Shown in pieces: positions 34,595-42,870 of a stretch of DNA of 64,000 nucleotides. The notes beneath the pieces were generated by a model. That model was not told the origin of the DNA, made no database searches, and saw only the letters and a list, made by a program, of their open reading frames with translations. The position numbers and the translations under genes are program-made. The stretch is from the NCBI RefSeq assembly GCF_013363975.1, contig NZ_JABWGN010000004.1, forward strand, positions 372,001 through 436,000, given 5' to 3'. The stretch is from Nonomuraea montanisoli. GTDB taxonomy: Bacteria > Actinomycetota > Actinomycetes > Streptosporangiales > Streptosporangiaceae. Position 1 is the stretch's first letter, and every line of letters begins with the position of its first letter.

Positions 34595-34909
34595 TCAGGG
34601 GCGCTTGTCGGCCTGCGCCGCGGCGCGCAGCCTCGCGGCCTGCTCCTCGAGCTGCCGGGCCTGCTCCTCGGCGGAGAGCGCCGGGGCGGGCGTGGCCGGC
34701 GGGATCTGCTGCGGCGCCGGCTGAGCCTGCTGCTGCGCCTGCACCACCGTCGGCCTGTCGTCGTCGTCATCGTTCATCTTGCTGGTCTCCGCCTTGAAGA
34801 TGCGCAGGGACCGGCCGACGCCACGGGCGAGGTCCGGAAGCTTCTTGGCACCGAAGAGCAGGACCAAGGCCACCAAGATCAGGATGATCTCTGGAGCTCC
34901 CAAGTTCAT
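34595..34909 (-). CDS. tatA: Sec-independent translocase TatA
   Basis: A 104-residue protein with one N-terminal membrane helix (PEIILILVALVLLFGAKKLP), the FGAKKLPDLARGVG hinge and amphipathic helix, and a long Gln/Ala/Pro-rich, then charged, cytosolic tail. TatA oligomers form the translocation pore with TatC. AAGGA precedes the ATG by 6 nt. It lies between the 51-residue membrane protein and tatC. Confidence 0.95.
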   Translation of the reverse strand: MNLGAPEIILILVALVLLFGAKKLPDLARGVGRSLRIFKAETSKMNDDDDDRPTVVQAQQQAQPAPQQIPPATPAPALSAEEQARQLEEQAARLRAAAQADKRP

Positions 34910-34978
34910 GTGACGTCCTTCATGGTGAGAGCGAAGTGCTGTGCTTAGGACCGATCGTACGCCGATGGGGGCGATGCC

Positions 34979-35134
34979 TCATCCCCTGGCGTCCGATTTG
35001 ACATTGAACAGCGCGTGAACTTGAGCGATCTCGCTGTTCAACGTCCGCGCCGCCCGCGCGACCCGGGTGCCGGCGACCAGGAGCACGACCAGCCCGGCCA
35101 CGACGAGCCCGGCGGCCAAGAAGATCCACGTCAT
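34979..35134 (-). CDS. 51-residue single-pass membrane protein coupled to pafC
   Basis: A small protein (MTWIFLAAGLVVAGLVVLLV at its start) with one N-terminal membrane helix and a basic/amphipathic cytosolic tail of about 28 residues ending FNVKSDARG. Its ATG lies in an ATGA overlap with the pafC stop, so it is probably translated with pafC. The size, single helix and position before tatA are reminiscent of Tat components, but no TatA/B hinge motif is present. Function unknown. Confidence 0.72.
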   Translation of the reverse strand: MTWIFLAAGLVVAGLVVLLVAGTRVARAARTLNSEIAQVHALFNVKSDARG

Positions 35135-36096
35135 GACCGGTGAGCGTAGCGGGCCAGGGCGCGTTCGGCCTCCTCACGCACCCGTTCGGCCATCGCCGGC
35201 GGCGAGACGACGCGGCCGGTGTCGCCGAGCCGCAGCGCCAGCTTGAGCACCCAGTCCTCGTCACGGGCCCGCAGCGTGATCCGCAGCCGGCCCTCGCCGA
35301 GCTCCTCGGCCCGCTCGCACGGGTAGTACTCGGCCACCCACCGCCCGGCGGCCGTGACCTCCAGCTCGACCAGCTCGTCGGTGGGCGAGGGCCGGAAGAC
35401 GCCCTGGGCGACGTCGATCGGCTCGGCCCCGGCGGGCGGGTCGGCGGGCACGTCGAGCACGTCGGCGCCGAGGACCCGGTCCAGCCGGAACAGCCGCATC
35501 GCCTCGGCCCGGTAGCACCAGCCCTCCAGGTAGGTGCGGCCGTCGGCCACCACCAGCCGCATGGGGTCGACCTCGCGCGGGGTCACCTCGTCGCGGCCGG
35601 GCACGTAGTAGCGCAGCGACAGGCGCCGCCGCCCGGTCAGCGCCTCGCGCACGCGCGGCAGCGCGTCGGGCGCGGCGTCGACGTCCACGGCGACCTGGCT
35701 GCTGACGGACGCGGCGCCCTCGCCCGCGGCCCGCTCCAGCTTGGCCACCACGCGCGGCAGCGCGTCGCCGGGCACCTCGGCCAGCTCGGGCATCGCGGCC
35801 AGCATGCGCAGCGCGACGAGCAGGGCGCTGGCCTCGTCGATGCCGAGCCGCAGCGGCCGGGCGATGGTCTCGGCGTTGTCGATGAGGATCTCGCCGCCGT
35901 CCCACGACACGTCGATGAGGTCGCCCGGCGTGTGGCCGGGCAGTCCGCACATCCAGACGAGCTGCAGGTCGTCGATGAGCTGCTTCTCGCTCAGCCCGAA
36001 CACCTCGGCGACCTCGCCCACCTGGGCGCCGGGGTGGGACATCAGGTACGGCACGAGGGCCAGCAGCCTCGGCAGCCGGTCGGCGGAGCCGCTCAC
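35131..36096 (-). CDS. pafC: Transcriptional activator subunit PafC (WYL domain)
   Basis: A 321-residue protein with an N-terminal winged helix (RLPRLLALVPYLMSHPGAQVGEVAEVFGLS), a WYL domain (about 140-220; LRYYVPGRDEVTPREVDPMRLVVADGRTYLEGWC) and a C-terminal extension. In mycobacteria PafB and PafC form a complex activating RecA-independent DNA-damage genes; the name reflects linkage to pafA. It starts at GTG with AGGGGG 4 nt upstream, 28 nt after the pafB stop. Confidence 0.93.
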   Translation of the reverse strand: MSGSADRLPRLLALVPYLMSHPGAQVGEVAEVFGLSEKQLIDDLQLVWMCGLPGHTPGDLIDVSWDGGEILIDNAETIARPLRLGIDEASALLVALRMLAAMPELAEVPGDALPRVVAKLERAAGEGAASVSSQVAVDVDAAPDALPRVREALTGRRRLSLRYYVPGRDEVTPREVDPMRLVVADGRTYLEGWCYRAEAMRLFRLDRVLGADVLDVPADPPAGAEPIDVAQGVFRPSPTDELVELEVTAAGRWVAEYYPCERAEELGEGRLRITLRARDEDWVLKLALRLGDTGRVVSPPAMAERVREEAERALARYAHRS

Positions 36097-36124
36097 GCCG
36101 CCCCCTCGGGGGACGCGGATCCGG

Positions 36125-37099
36125 TCATGCCAGGGTTCCCTTCAGTCGGCGGATGACGGCCTCGCGGGCGTCGGGCGGCTCGACGACCTCGACGTCGGAG
36201 CCCAGGCTGGCCATCCATCCGGCCAGCCGCTCGGGGTCGGAGAACGGCAGCTCCGCCTCGTCCCACTCCTCCGGCTCGCCGGCGGCGGGGCGGACGGCGC
36301 GGGCGAGCTGGCGCAGGCCCTGGCAGGTGCCCCGGCGGACGCGGATCACGGCCACGCGCTCCTCCACGGGCTCCTCCGGGAAGCCCACCATGGACCGCAG
36401 GTCCACCCCGTCGGGCACCTCGACGGCGCCCGGGCGGCCCAGGGTGGCGACCTGGCCGGTGACGCGGCTGAGCCGGAAGGCGCGCGGCGCCTGGCGGTCG
36501 CGGTCGAAGCCGGCGAGGTACCAGCGGCCCCGGCGGCTGACCACGCCCCACGGCTCGACGGTGCGGGTGCGCACGCTCTCGCTGCCGGAGCTGCGGTAGT
36601 CGAAGCGGACCACCCGCCGGTCGCGCACGGCCTCCCACAGCGGCGGGAAGGCCGGGTCGCGGGTGTCGACGCGCAGCTCCAGCGCTCCTCCGGCCCGGCC
36701 CAGGCCGCCCACGGTCTCGTCGGTGGCCACGCCGCCGGCGCGCAGCTTCAGCAGGGCGCCCGAGGCGGCCTCGGCCAGGCTCGCGCGCTGCCACACCTGG
36801 GCGGCCAGGCCCAGCACGGCCGCCTCGTCGGGCTCCAGGGTGATCTCGGGCAGCTCGTAGGACTCGCGGCGGATGCGGTAGCCCGGCTCGTCCTCCCAGG
36901 GGTCGCGCACCACGTCGATGGGGATGCCGATCTCGCGCAGCTCGTTCTTGTCGCGCTCGAACATCCGCTGGAACGCCTCGTCGCCGTCGCGGTCGTAGCC
37001 GGGCACCGCGTGGCGGATCTGCTCGGCCGACAGGGGCCTCCCAGTGGCGAGCAGGCAGATCACCAGATTCAGCAACCGCTCGGTCTTACGGCGTGACAT
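36125..37099 (-). CDS. pafB: Transcriptional activator subunit PafB (WYL domain)
   Basis: A 324-residue partner of PafC. The N-terminal winged helix (RRKTERLLNLVICLLATGRP) is followed by a WYL domain (VVRFDYRSSGSESVRTRTVEPWGVVSRRGRWYL) and WCX tail. ATG 37099 is chosen because AAGGAGG lies 10 nt upstream; a GTG three codons earlier is too close to it. Only 38 nt separate it from the divergent DUF3866 start, so the promoter of one gene must lie inside the other. Confidence 0.93.
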   Translation of the reverse strand: MSRRKTERLLNLVICLLATGRPLSAEQIRHAVPGYDRDGDEAFQRMFERDKNELREIGIPIDVVRDPWEDEPGYRIRRESYELPEITLEPDEAAVLGLAAQVWQRASLAEAASGALLKLRAGGVATDETVGGLGRAGGALELRVDTRDPAFPPLWEAVRDRRVVRFDYRSSGSESVRTRTVEPWGVVSRRGRWYLAGFDRDRQAPRAFRLSRVTGQVATLGRPGAVEVPDGVDLRSMVGFPEEPVEERVAVIRVRRGTCQGLRQLARAVRPAAGEPEEWDEAELPFSDPERLAGWMASLGSDVEVVEPPDAREAVIRRLKGTLA

Positions 37100-37125
37100 C
37101 TGCCTCACTCCTCCTTCATCGACGC

Positions 37126-37131
37126 TACCCT
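37126..37131 (+). promoter_or_regulatory. -10 element for leaderless DUF3866 transcript
   Basis: TACCCT ends 6 nt before GTG 37138; there is no Shine-Dalgarno on this strand. Confidence 0.4.
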
Positions 37132-37137
37132 GCCCCC

Positions 37138-38220
37138 GTGATCAGATGGCGCAAGGGCGAGGTCGTGCGGATCCGCCGAGAGTGGCCAGGGGCGGTGGAG
37201 CTGGACGTCGCCGTGCCCGAGGGGCGGTGCCGGGCACTGGCCTATCCGGCACTGGTGGGCCGCCCGGAACCCGGCGACGAGGTGCTGCTCAACACGACGG
37301 CACTCGCGATGGGTCTCGGTACGGGAGGTTACGCCATGGTGGTGGCCCTCCCGAACCGTTTACCGGAAGATCCGCAGGGGCCGGGGCACCTGGTGAAGGC
37401 CCGCTACACCCCGATGCAGGCGACGGTGCTCGGCGCGGACGAGCAGGACTCGCCCCACCACGAGCTCCTGCGCGAGGCCGACTCGGTCGACGGGATGCCC
37501 GTGGTGGTGGCCGACCTGCACTCGGCGCTGCCGCCGATCCTGTGCGGGCTGTACGAGGCGGTGCCGGGCGGCGCGGGCGGCGGCGTGCGCGTGGCGTACG
37601 TGATGCAGGACGGCGGGGCGCTGCCGGCGTGGTTCTCGATGGCGTGCGCGACGCTGCGCGAGGTCGGCTGGCTGGCCGGGGTGGTGACGGTCGGGCAGGC
37701 GTTCGGCGGCGACGTGGAGGCGGTGACCACGCACACGGGGCTGCTGGCGGCCCGGCACGTGCTGGAGGCGGACGTCGCGATCGTCACCCAGGGGCCGGGC
37801 AACCTCGGCACGGGCACCCGGTGGGGCTTCTCCGGCGTGTCGGCGGGCGAGGCGGTCAACGCCGCCGCCGTGCTGCTCGGCCGGCCGGTGGCGGCGCTGC
37901 GGATCAGCGAGGGCGACCGGCGCGAGCGGCACCTCGGCGTGTCGCACCACTCGCTGACGGCCTACGGCCGGGTGGCGCTGGCGCGGGCCCAGGTGCCGGT
38001 GCCGATGCTGCCGGGCGAGTTCGGCGAGCGGGTGCGTGACCAGGCCGAGCTGCTGGCCGTCCGGCACGAGCTGGTCCCCGTGCCGGTGGACGGCCTGCAC
38101 GAGGCGCTGCGCGCCTCGCCGGTGCGGCTCTCGACGATGGGGCGGGGGCTGGAGGAGGACCTGGCCTACTTCCTGGCCTCGGCGGCGGCGGGTAGGTTCG
38201 CCGCCTCGCTGCTCTCGTAG
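37138..38220 (+). CDS. DUF3866 family protein
   Basis: A 360-residue cytosolic protein of unknown function. The N-terminal beta-rich part (VIRWRKGEVVRIRREWPGAV) is followed by the family segments LAYPALVGRPEPGDEVLLNT and GHLVKARYTPMQ, then GQAFGGDVEAVTTHTGL and TQGPGNLGTGTRWGFSG. It is found next to pafB in other actinobacteria, as far as I recall. It is divergent from pafB, and its 3' end overlaps the convergent DUF3291 gene by 55 bp. A link to the PafBC pathway is suggested only by position. Confidence 0.85.
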   Translation: MIRWRKGEVVRIRREWPGAVELDVAVPEGRCRALAYPALVGRPEPGDEVLLNTTALAMGLGTGGYAMVVALPNRLPEDPQGPGHLVKARYTPMQATVLGADEQDSPHHELLREADSVDGMPVVVADLHSALPPILCGLYEAVPGGAGGGVRVAYVMQDGGALPAWFSMACATLREVGWLAGVVTVGQAFGGDVEAVTTHTGLLAARHVLEADVAIVTQGPGNLGTGTRWGFSGVSAGEAVNAAAVLLGRPVAALRISEGDRRERHLGVSHHSLTAYGRVALARAQVPVPMLPGEFGERVRDQAELLAVRHELVPVPVDGLHEALRASPVRLSTMGRGLEEDLAYFLASAAAGRFAASLLS

Positions 38221-38645
38221 GGCTCCTGGAAGGTGAACGCCTCGGGGCCCGGGCCGTGGGCCCTGAGGTGTTCCAGCCGCCGCATGGCCTCGGCCAGCGT
38301 CGGGATGTGCCCTTCGGGCACCCACCACATCACCGTGTACGGCTCCGCGATGCGCAGGAACCACTCCCTGCGCCGGCGCAGCACGCCCAGGTGGGCGCTG
38401 CGGTAGGTGAAGGTCCACACTGCGTCGATCGACTCCCACACCGAGAAGTTCACGAGCAGGTGGTCGCCGTAGTCGTGGATGACCGTGGCGGTGGGGTCCT
38501 CGTCGCTCTCCTTGAGCCGCCACACGAACCCGGGCGCGGCGTCGGCGATGGTGTTGATGGGCTCCAGGAGCTCCACGAACGTGGCGAGCTCGGGGCCGTC
38601 GATGGGGGCGCGCAGGTGGGCGACGTTGAGCTGGGCGAGGTGCAT
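38166..38645 (-). CDS. DUF3291 domain-containing protein
   Basis: A 159-residue protein with the DUF3291 pattern: HLAQLNVAHLRAPIDGPELA at the start, APGFVWRL, LVNFSVWESIDAVWTFTYRS and the aromatic VMWWVPEGHIPT. The fold is a dimeric alpha/beta-barrel related to heme-degrading and antibiotic-biosynthesis monooxygenase-like proteins. No enzymatic role is established. The last 55 bp overlap the convergent DUF3866 gene. Confidence 0.88.
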   Translation of the reverse strand: MHLAQLNVAHLRAPIDGPELATFVELLEPINTIADAAPGFVWRLKESDEDPTATVIHDYGDHLLVNFSVWESIDAVWTFTYRSAHLGVLRRRREWFLRIAEPYTVMWWVPEGHIPTLAEAMRRLEHLRAHGPGPEAFTFQEPYESSEAANLPAAAEARK

Positions 38646-38677
38646 GGCGTCAGCACACCATGCCCGTCGCTTCTATG

Positions 38678-39346
38678 TCAATCTTCATTTGTTTTAGAAT
38701 CCGATGGCAGGGCGAGGGAGACGCAGCACTCCCCCGGCCTCGGGTCCAGCGCCGCGCGTTCCGGCCGGTCGCCCAGGCCCTCCAGCAGGCCCTGGCAGAG
38801 CGCGAGGTTCATCGAGCACACCAGCAGCGGATGCTCCTGCGACAGGGCGTGGAAGGGGCAGTTGCGCAGCCGCAACCGGCCTTCGCCGGCGTCGTCGGCG
38901 TAGGGCTCGTAGCCGCGCTCGGCCAGCACGGCCTCCACGGGCTCGCCCCGGCGGCCCCGGGCCAGCCGGGCGCCCGCCGCCCTGGCCACCTCCTCGGCCT
39001 TCTCCTCGGCGCCCAGCGCGTCCGCCACGCCCGCCAGCACCGAGGCCAGCATGGCGTAGTCGCGCGGCGGCAGGCTCACCGACCGCTCGCCCGAGGCGCG
39101 CCGGTACACCTTCGCCGGCCGGCCGCTGCCCGGCCCGCGCCGCTCCGGCTGCCGGAAGCCGCTCTCCAGCAGTCCGGCCTCCACCAGCTTGTCGAGGTGG
39201 TGGCCGGCGAGGGTCCTCGACACCCCGGCGGCCTCGGCCGCCTCGGCCCGGCCCACGTCGCCGCCGCTGCCCGCCACGGCCTCGTACAGGCTGCGCCGCA
39301 CGGGATCGTGCAGCAGGGAAAGGGCCTCCAGATGGTCTTCGCGCAC
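38678..39346 (-). CDS. ArsR/SufR-like winged-helix regulator with C-terminal cysteine cluster
   Basis: A 222-residue regulator. The winged helix (about 8-75) includes AEAAEAAGVSRTLAGHHLDKLVEAGLL, followed by a basic wing with RRGPGSGRPAKVYRR. The C-terminal half carries NCPFH, LVCSMN, ALCQG and GECCVSL, a cysteine arrangement reminiscent of the Fe-S cluster-binding SufR group (COG2345-like). Redox or Fe-S sensing is inferred. GTG 39346 follows TAGACT by 6 nt and is probably leaderless. No suf genes are adjacent. Confidence 0.85.
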   Translation of the reverse strand: MREDHLEALSLLHDPVRRSLYEAVAGSGGDVGRAEAAEAAGVSRTLAGHHLDKLVEAGLLESGFRQPERRGPGSGRPAKVYRRASGERSVSLPPRDYAMLASVLAGVADALGAEEKAEEVARAAGARLARGRRGEPVEAVLAERGYEPYADDAGEGRLRLRNCPFHALSQEHPLLVCSMNLALCQGLLEGLGDRPERAALDPRPGECCVSLALPSDSKTNED

Positions 39347-39352
39347 AGCCGG

Positions 39353-39358
39353 AGTCTA
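39353..39358 (-). promoter_or_regulatory. -10 element for leaderless ArsR/SufR-like gene
   Basis: TAGACT, close to the actinobacterial -10 consensus, ends 6 nt before GTG 39346. Confidence 0.5.
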
Positions 39359-39426
39359 GGCGCGCCGACGCCCTCCCCGGACGCCGGCACGACCGGCCCG
39401 GGAAGGGCGTTGCGGAGAACCCGGCC

Positions 39427-40365
39427 TCAGTAGGCGGACAGGACGTCCACCACGAACACGAGGGTGCTGTTGGCCGGGATGTTCTGCTGCGCCTGCGCGC
39501 CGTAGCCGAGGTCCGGCGGGATGCTCATCACCACGCGGCTGCCGACCGGCACGCCCACGAGCCCCTTCTGCCAGCCCTGGATGACGCCCGACAGCGGGAA
39601 CGACGCCGGCTGGCCCTTGGTCCAGCTCGAGTCGAACTCCTTGTCGGTGCCCCAGATCTTGCCGGTGTAGTGGACGGTCAGCGTGTTGGCCGCCTGCACC
39701 TTCTGGCCGGTGCCCTGGATCAGGGTCTTGACGACGAGCTCCTTGGACGGCTTCTCGCTCGTCTTCGTGGTCAGCGTCGGCGCCTTGTCGCCGCCGGGGC
39801 TGACCACCTTGACGCCCTTGATGCTGTCGCCGGTCTCCTTGCCGGTGGCGGCCTTGAGCGGCTCGGGCGGGGCGCCGACGACGTCGATGACGAACACCTT
39901 GGTCGGCTGGGCGGCCTGCGTCGCCTGGGCCTGCTGCTGGGTGGAGTCGGAGGCCATCACGGCCAGCAGCCGGCCGCCGTGCTTGACCTTGGTGAAGCCG
40001 TCCCGCAGCACCTGCGGGAGCTGCTCGTTGACCGGGATGGTCTCCGGCTGCTTGGTGTCGTAGGAGGAGCCCTGGAAGGCGTTGTGCTTGCCGTCCCAGT
40101 TGTAGACGGTGAGGTTGACGATCACCTGGCCGCCGCTCTTGACCTCCGGGCCGGTGCCCGGCGCGATCACCTGGTACGACGACTTGGTGGCGGGCGCCCC
40201 CGAGATCGTCACGGTGGGCTTGGCGCCCAGGTTTCCGGTGACCTTCACACCCGCCGCCCCGCCTCCGGCCCCTTGGGAGCCGGAGGTGGTGGCGGTGTCG
40301 GAGCCGCACGCGGCGGCGAAGAAGATCAGTGGCACGGCGGCCAGGACGGCCAAGGCGCGGCGCAT
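39427..40365 (-). CDS. Lipoprotein with two FKBP-type peptidyl-prolyl isomerase domains
   Basis: A 312-residue exported foldase. Signal peptide and lipobox are FFAAAC (Cys20). The first FKBP-like domain (about 65-175) is divergent and lacks several active-site aromatics. The second (about 205-312) is canonical: LTVHYTGKIWGTDKEFDSSW, GVIQGWQKGLVGVPVGSR, PPDLGYGAQAQQNIPANSTLVF. It catalyses prolyl isomerisation outside the membrane. GAGGG precedes the ATG. A pafA-adjacent FKBP gene is common in actinobacteria. Confidence 0.93.
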   Translation of the reverse strand: MRRALAVLAAVPLIFFAAACGSDTATTSGSQGAGGGAAGVKVTGNLGAKPTVTISGAPATKSSYQVIAPGTGPEVKSGGQVIVNLTVYNWDGKHNAFQGSSYDTKQPETIPVNEQLPQVLRDGFTKVKHGGRLLAVMASDSTQQQAQATQAAQPTKVFVIDVVGAPPEPLKAATGKETGDSIKGVKVVSPGGDKAPTLTTKTSEKPSKELVVKTLIQGTGQKVQAANTLTVHYTGKIWGTDKEFDSSWTKGQPASFPLSGVIQGWQKGLVGVPVGSRVVMSIPPDLGYGAQAQQNIPANSTLVFVVDVLSAY

Positions 40366-40450
40366 GGACTTCCCTCGGTGGACTGCAGGTTCGCGTCACC
40401 CTATCCGACCGGCGGGTAGGGCCGAGGTAAACCGACGGGTAAAGCGGCGG

Positions 40451-41809
40451 CTACATCCCCGCGATGAGCTTGTCCACACGCTCGTCCACGCTGCGGAACG
40501 GGTCCTTGCACAGCACCGTGCGCTGCGCCTGGTCGTTCAGCTTGAGGTGCACCCAGTCGACGGTGAAGTCGCGCCGCTTCTCCTGCGCCTTGCGGATGAA
40601 CTCGCCGCGCAGCCGCGCCCGGGTCGTCTGCGGCGGCACCGACTTGGCCTCGAAGATCTTGAGGTCGGACGCCACCCGTTCCACCGAGCCGCGCTTCTGC
40701 AGCAGGTAGTACAGGCCGCGCTTGCGGTGCACGTCGTGATAGGCCAGGTCGAGCTGCGCCACCCTCGGCGAGGACAGCGGCAGGTCGTACTTCTTGCGGT
40801 AGCGCTCGATGAGCTGGTATTTCGTCACCCAGTCGATCTCGCGGGCCACCAGGTCGAGGTTGCCGCTCTCGACCGCCGTCAGCGTGCGCTCCCACAGCTC
40901 CAGCACCCGCTGGGCGGTCGCGTCGCCGCCGCGCCGGTCGACGAAGTCCTTGGCCTTCGACAGGTACTCCTGCTGGATCTCCAGGCTCGACGCCTCGCGG
41001 CCGTTGGCCAGGCGGACCCTGCGCCGGCCGGTCATGTCGTGCGAGACCTCGCGGATGGCCCGGATCGGGTTCTCCAGCGACAGGTCGCGCATCACGGTGC
41101 CGGCCTCGATCATGCGCAGCACCAGGTCGGTGGCGCCGACCTTGAGCAGCATGGTCGTCTCGCTCATGTTCGAGTCGCCGACGATCACGTGCAGGCGCCG
41201 GAACCGCTCGGCGTCGGCGTGCGGTTCGTCGCGCGTGTTGATGATCGGCCTGCTGCGGGTGGTGGCGCTCGAGACGCCCTCCCAGATGTGCTCGGCCCGC
41301 TGCGAGACGCAGTAGACGGCGCCGCGCGGCGTCTGCAGCACCTTGCCGGCCCCGCAGATGATCTGCCGGGTCACGAGGAACGGGATGAGCACGTCGGCCA
41401 GCCGGCCGAACTCGCCGTGCCTGCCGACCAGGTAGTTCTCGTGGCAGCCGTAGGAGTTGCCGGCCGAGTCGGTGTTGTTCTTGAACAGGTAGATGTCGCC
41501 GGCGATGCCCTCCTCGCGCAGCCGCTTCTCGGCGTCGACGAGGAGGCCCTCGAGGATCCGCTCGCCGGCCTTGTCGTGGGTGACGAGTTCGATGACGTTG
41601 TCACACTCGGGTGTTGCGTACTCAGGATGGCTGCCCACGTCGAGGTACAGGCGTGCGCCGTTGCGGAGGAAGACGTTGCTCGATCGGCCCCAGGACACGA
41701 CTCGCCGGAACAGGTAGCGCGCGACCTCGTCGGGCGACAGCCTGCGCTGTCCCCTGAACGTGCAGGTCACGCCGTACTCGTTCTCCAGCCCGAAGATGCG
41801 ACGATCCAT
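40451..41809 (-). CDS. pafA: Pup-protein ligase PafA
   Basis: A 452-residue glutamine synthetase-like enzyme that forms an isopeptide bond between the C-terminal Glu of Pup and substrate lysines. The Mg/ATP glutamate lies in [11 protein letters not shown] (Glu9), and the catalytic Asp57 is in [32 protein letters not shown] and [19 protein letters not shown] are further active-site strands. ATG 41809 is chosen from family length and because TAGTGT ends 6 nt upstream (leaderless). Pup here ends in Glu, so it is a direct substrate. Confidence 0.97.
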   Translation of the reverse strand: MDRRIFGLENEYGVTCTFRGQRRLSPDEVARYLFRRVVSWGRSSNVFLRNGARLYLDVGSHPEYATPECDNVIELVTHDKAGERILEGLLVDAEKRLREEGIAGDIYLFKNNTDSAGNSYGCHENYLVGRHGEFGRLADVLIPFLVTRQIICGAGKVLQTPRGAVYCVSQRAEHIWEGVSSATTRSRPIINTRDEPHADAERFRRLHVIVGDSNMSETTMLLKVGATDLVLRMIEAGTVMRDLSLENPIRAIREVSHDMTGRRRVRLANGREASSLEIQQEYLSKAKDFVDRRGGDATAQRVLELWERTLTAVESGNLDLVAREIDWVTKYQLIERYRKKYDLPLSSPRVAQLDLAYHDVHRKRGLYYLLQKRGSVERVASDLKIFEAKSVPPQTTRARLRGEFIRKAQEKRRDFTVDWVHLKLNDQAQRTVLCKDPFRSVDERVDKLIAGM

Positions 41810-41815
41810 CACCTC

Positions 41816-41821
41816 ACACTA
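41816..41821 (-). promoter_or_regulatory. -10 element for leaderless pafA transcript
   Basis: TAGTGT on the minus strand ends 6 nt before ATG 41809. Confidence 0.45.
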
Positions 41822-42210
41822 TGCCCACGGATCGGCGAGCGGGAGGGATCTTCGGCGTGTTTTGCCGCTCCGCGCCCTCCGGGCGTCGCGCCCGTCCGGT
41901 TCGTCCCCCTGATCCCCGTGCCGGACGGGGCTCCTGGAGCGCCTCGTCTCCGGCCGCCCGTCGCGTCCGCGGCACGCCAAGGGGCGGGGCCGGGGCCGCC
42001 CACCCGGCCTCGTACGGGGGGCACGGCGCCCTGCCCCGCCCCCATGGGACGGCATGGTCCGGACGCCCCACGCGGGCGCCCCCGCGCCCCACGTGGGTCT
42101 CCGTACCGCCTCCCCTCCCCCGGCGAGGCGCCCCCCTGGCGACCTCGCGGACGGATCCGTCGAGAGCGGACCGCGCCCCCACCCGGGACGACGGCCTCGC
42201 AGCAGCGGTC
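41822..42210. other. Intergenic gap without recognisable gene
   Basis: This C-rich stretch between pafA and the secreted 189-residue protein has no supported gene. It contains a 12-bp palindrome GACGGATCCGTC at 42150-42161 and GC-rich short dyads around 42070, which may end the upstream transcript. Confidence 0.5.
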
Positions 42211-42780
42211 TCAGGGGGTGTAGATCTCCTGAACCTTGACGATCTCACCCTTGTACACGGTGATCAGCGACGGCTGGCCCTGCTTCTTGTGCCGCTTGAG
42301 CAGCACCGGACGGTCGCAGCGCTTGGAGCCGAGCCCGGTGGAGCGGCTGACCGTCATCTGCGACATGGTCGCCTTGCAGCCGAAGGCCGACAGGTACACC
42401 ACGTCCTTGGCGACGCGCGAGGCGTAGGCCGTCACGTCGCCCTCGGGCGGACCGACGAAGTAGCCCTCGGTCTGGCCGCCCTTCTTCCACTTGACCGGCT
42501 CGTACTCGGCGACGTCGCCGCGGATCACGGTGATCCAGCCGCGCAGGATGCCGTCGTGCCGGGAGTGGATCCCCTTGGTGAAGTCGTGCTTCGGGTCCGG
42601 CTGGAAGGAGGTCCCGAAGATCTTCGGCGCCTTGAAGGCGGGGATGGGCCGCGCCGCGGCCTCGGTGCCGCCGGAGGCTCCCGCGGTGGCCGCCGTGGCC
42701 GCCCAGGAGGCCGCGCCGGAGGTCAGGACCAGGGCGGCGGAGGCGCCGACCGCGAGCAGTGCTCGGAAAGAAGTCTTCAC
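42211..42780 (-). CDS. Secreted protein of unknown function
   Basis: A 189-residue protein with a Sec-type signal peptide (MKTSFRALLAVGASAALVL, cleavage near AWAATA). The mature domain has a single pair of cysteines (FGCKAT and SKRCDRP), probably a disulfide, and is basic and beta-rich. I do not recognise a family. No Shine-Dalgarno is visible before the ATG. The upstream region carries a Crp-like palindrome inside a larger dyad, so catabolite-type regulation is possible. Confidence 0.78.
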   Translation of the reverse strand: MKTSFRALLAVGASAALVLTSGAASWAATAATAGASGGTEAAARPIPAFKAPKIFGTSFQPDPKHDFTKGIHSRHDGILRGWITVIRGDVAEYEPVKWKKGGQTEGYFVGPPEGDVTAYASRVAKDVVYLSAFGCKATMSQMTVSRSTGLGSKRCDRPVLLKRHKKQGQPSLITVYKGEIVKVQEIYTP

Positions 42781-42788
42781 GGACAGGT

Positions 42789-42860
42789 GAGACCCCTCGC
42801 CCCAGGTCGGAGTTCACTCCAACAAAAGTGACATAGGTCACAACTGTGGCGAGGGGTCTC
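42789..42860. repeat. Perfect 13-bp inverted repeat flanking a promoter region
   Basis: GAGACCCCTCGCC (42789-42801) and GGCGAGGGGTCTC (42848-42860) are exact complements around a 46-nt AT-richer centre. The right arm begins 10 nt after the stop of the SIMPL gene, so it may act in termination, but the centre also holds the promoter region of the next gene. A smaller dyad GGAGTTCACTCC lies at 42809-42820. Confidence 0.6.
42828..42841. promoter_or_regulatory. Crp-like binding site
   Basis: GTGACATAGGTCAC fits GTG(N)6GNCAC, the motif I recall for Streptomyces Crp, as a 5-bp dyad with a 4-bp centre. Its centre is about 55 nt upstream of the secreted-protein start. Confidence 0.5.
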
Positions 42861-42870
42861 GGAGAGCGCG

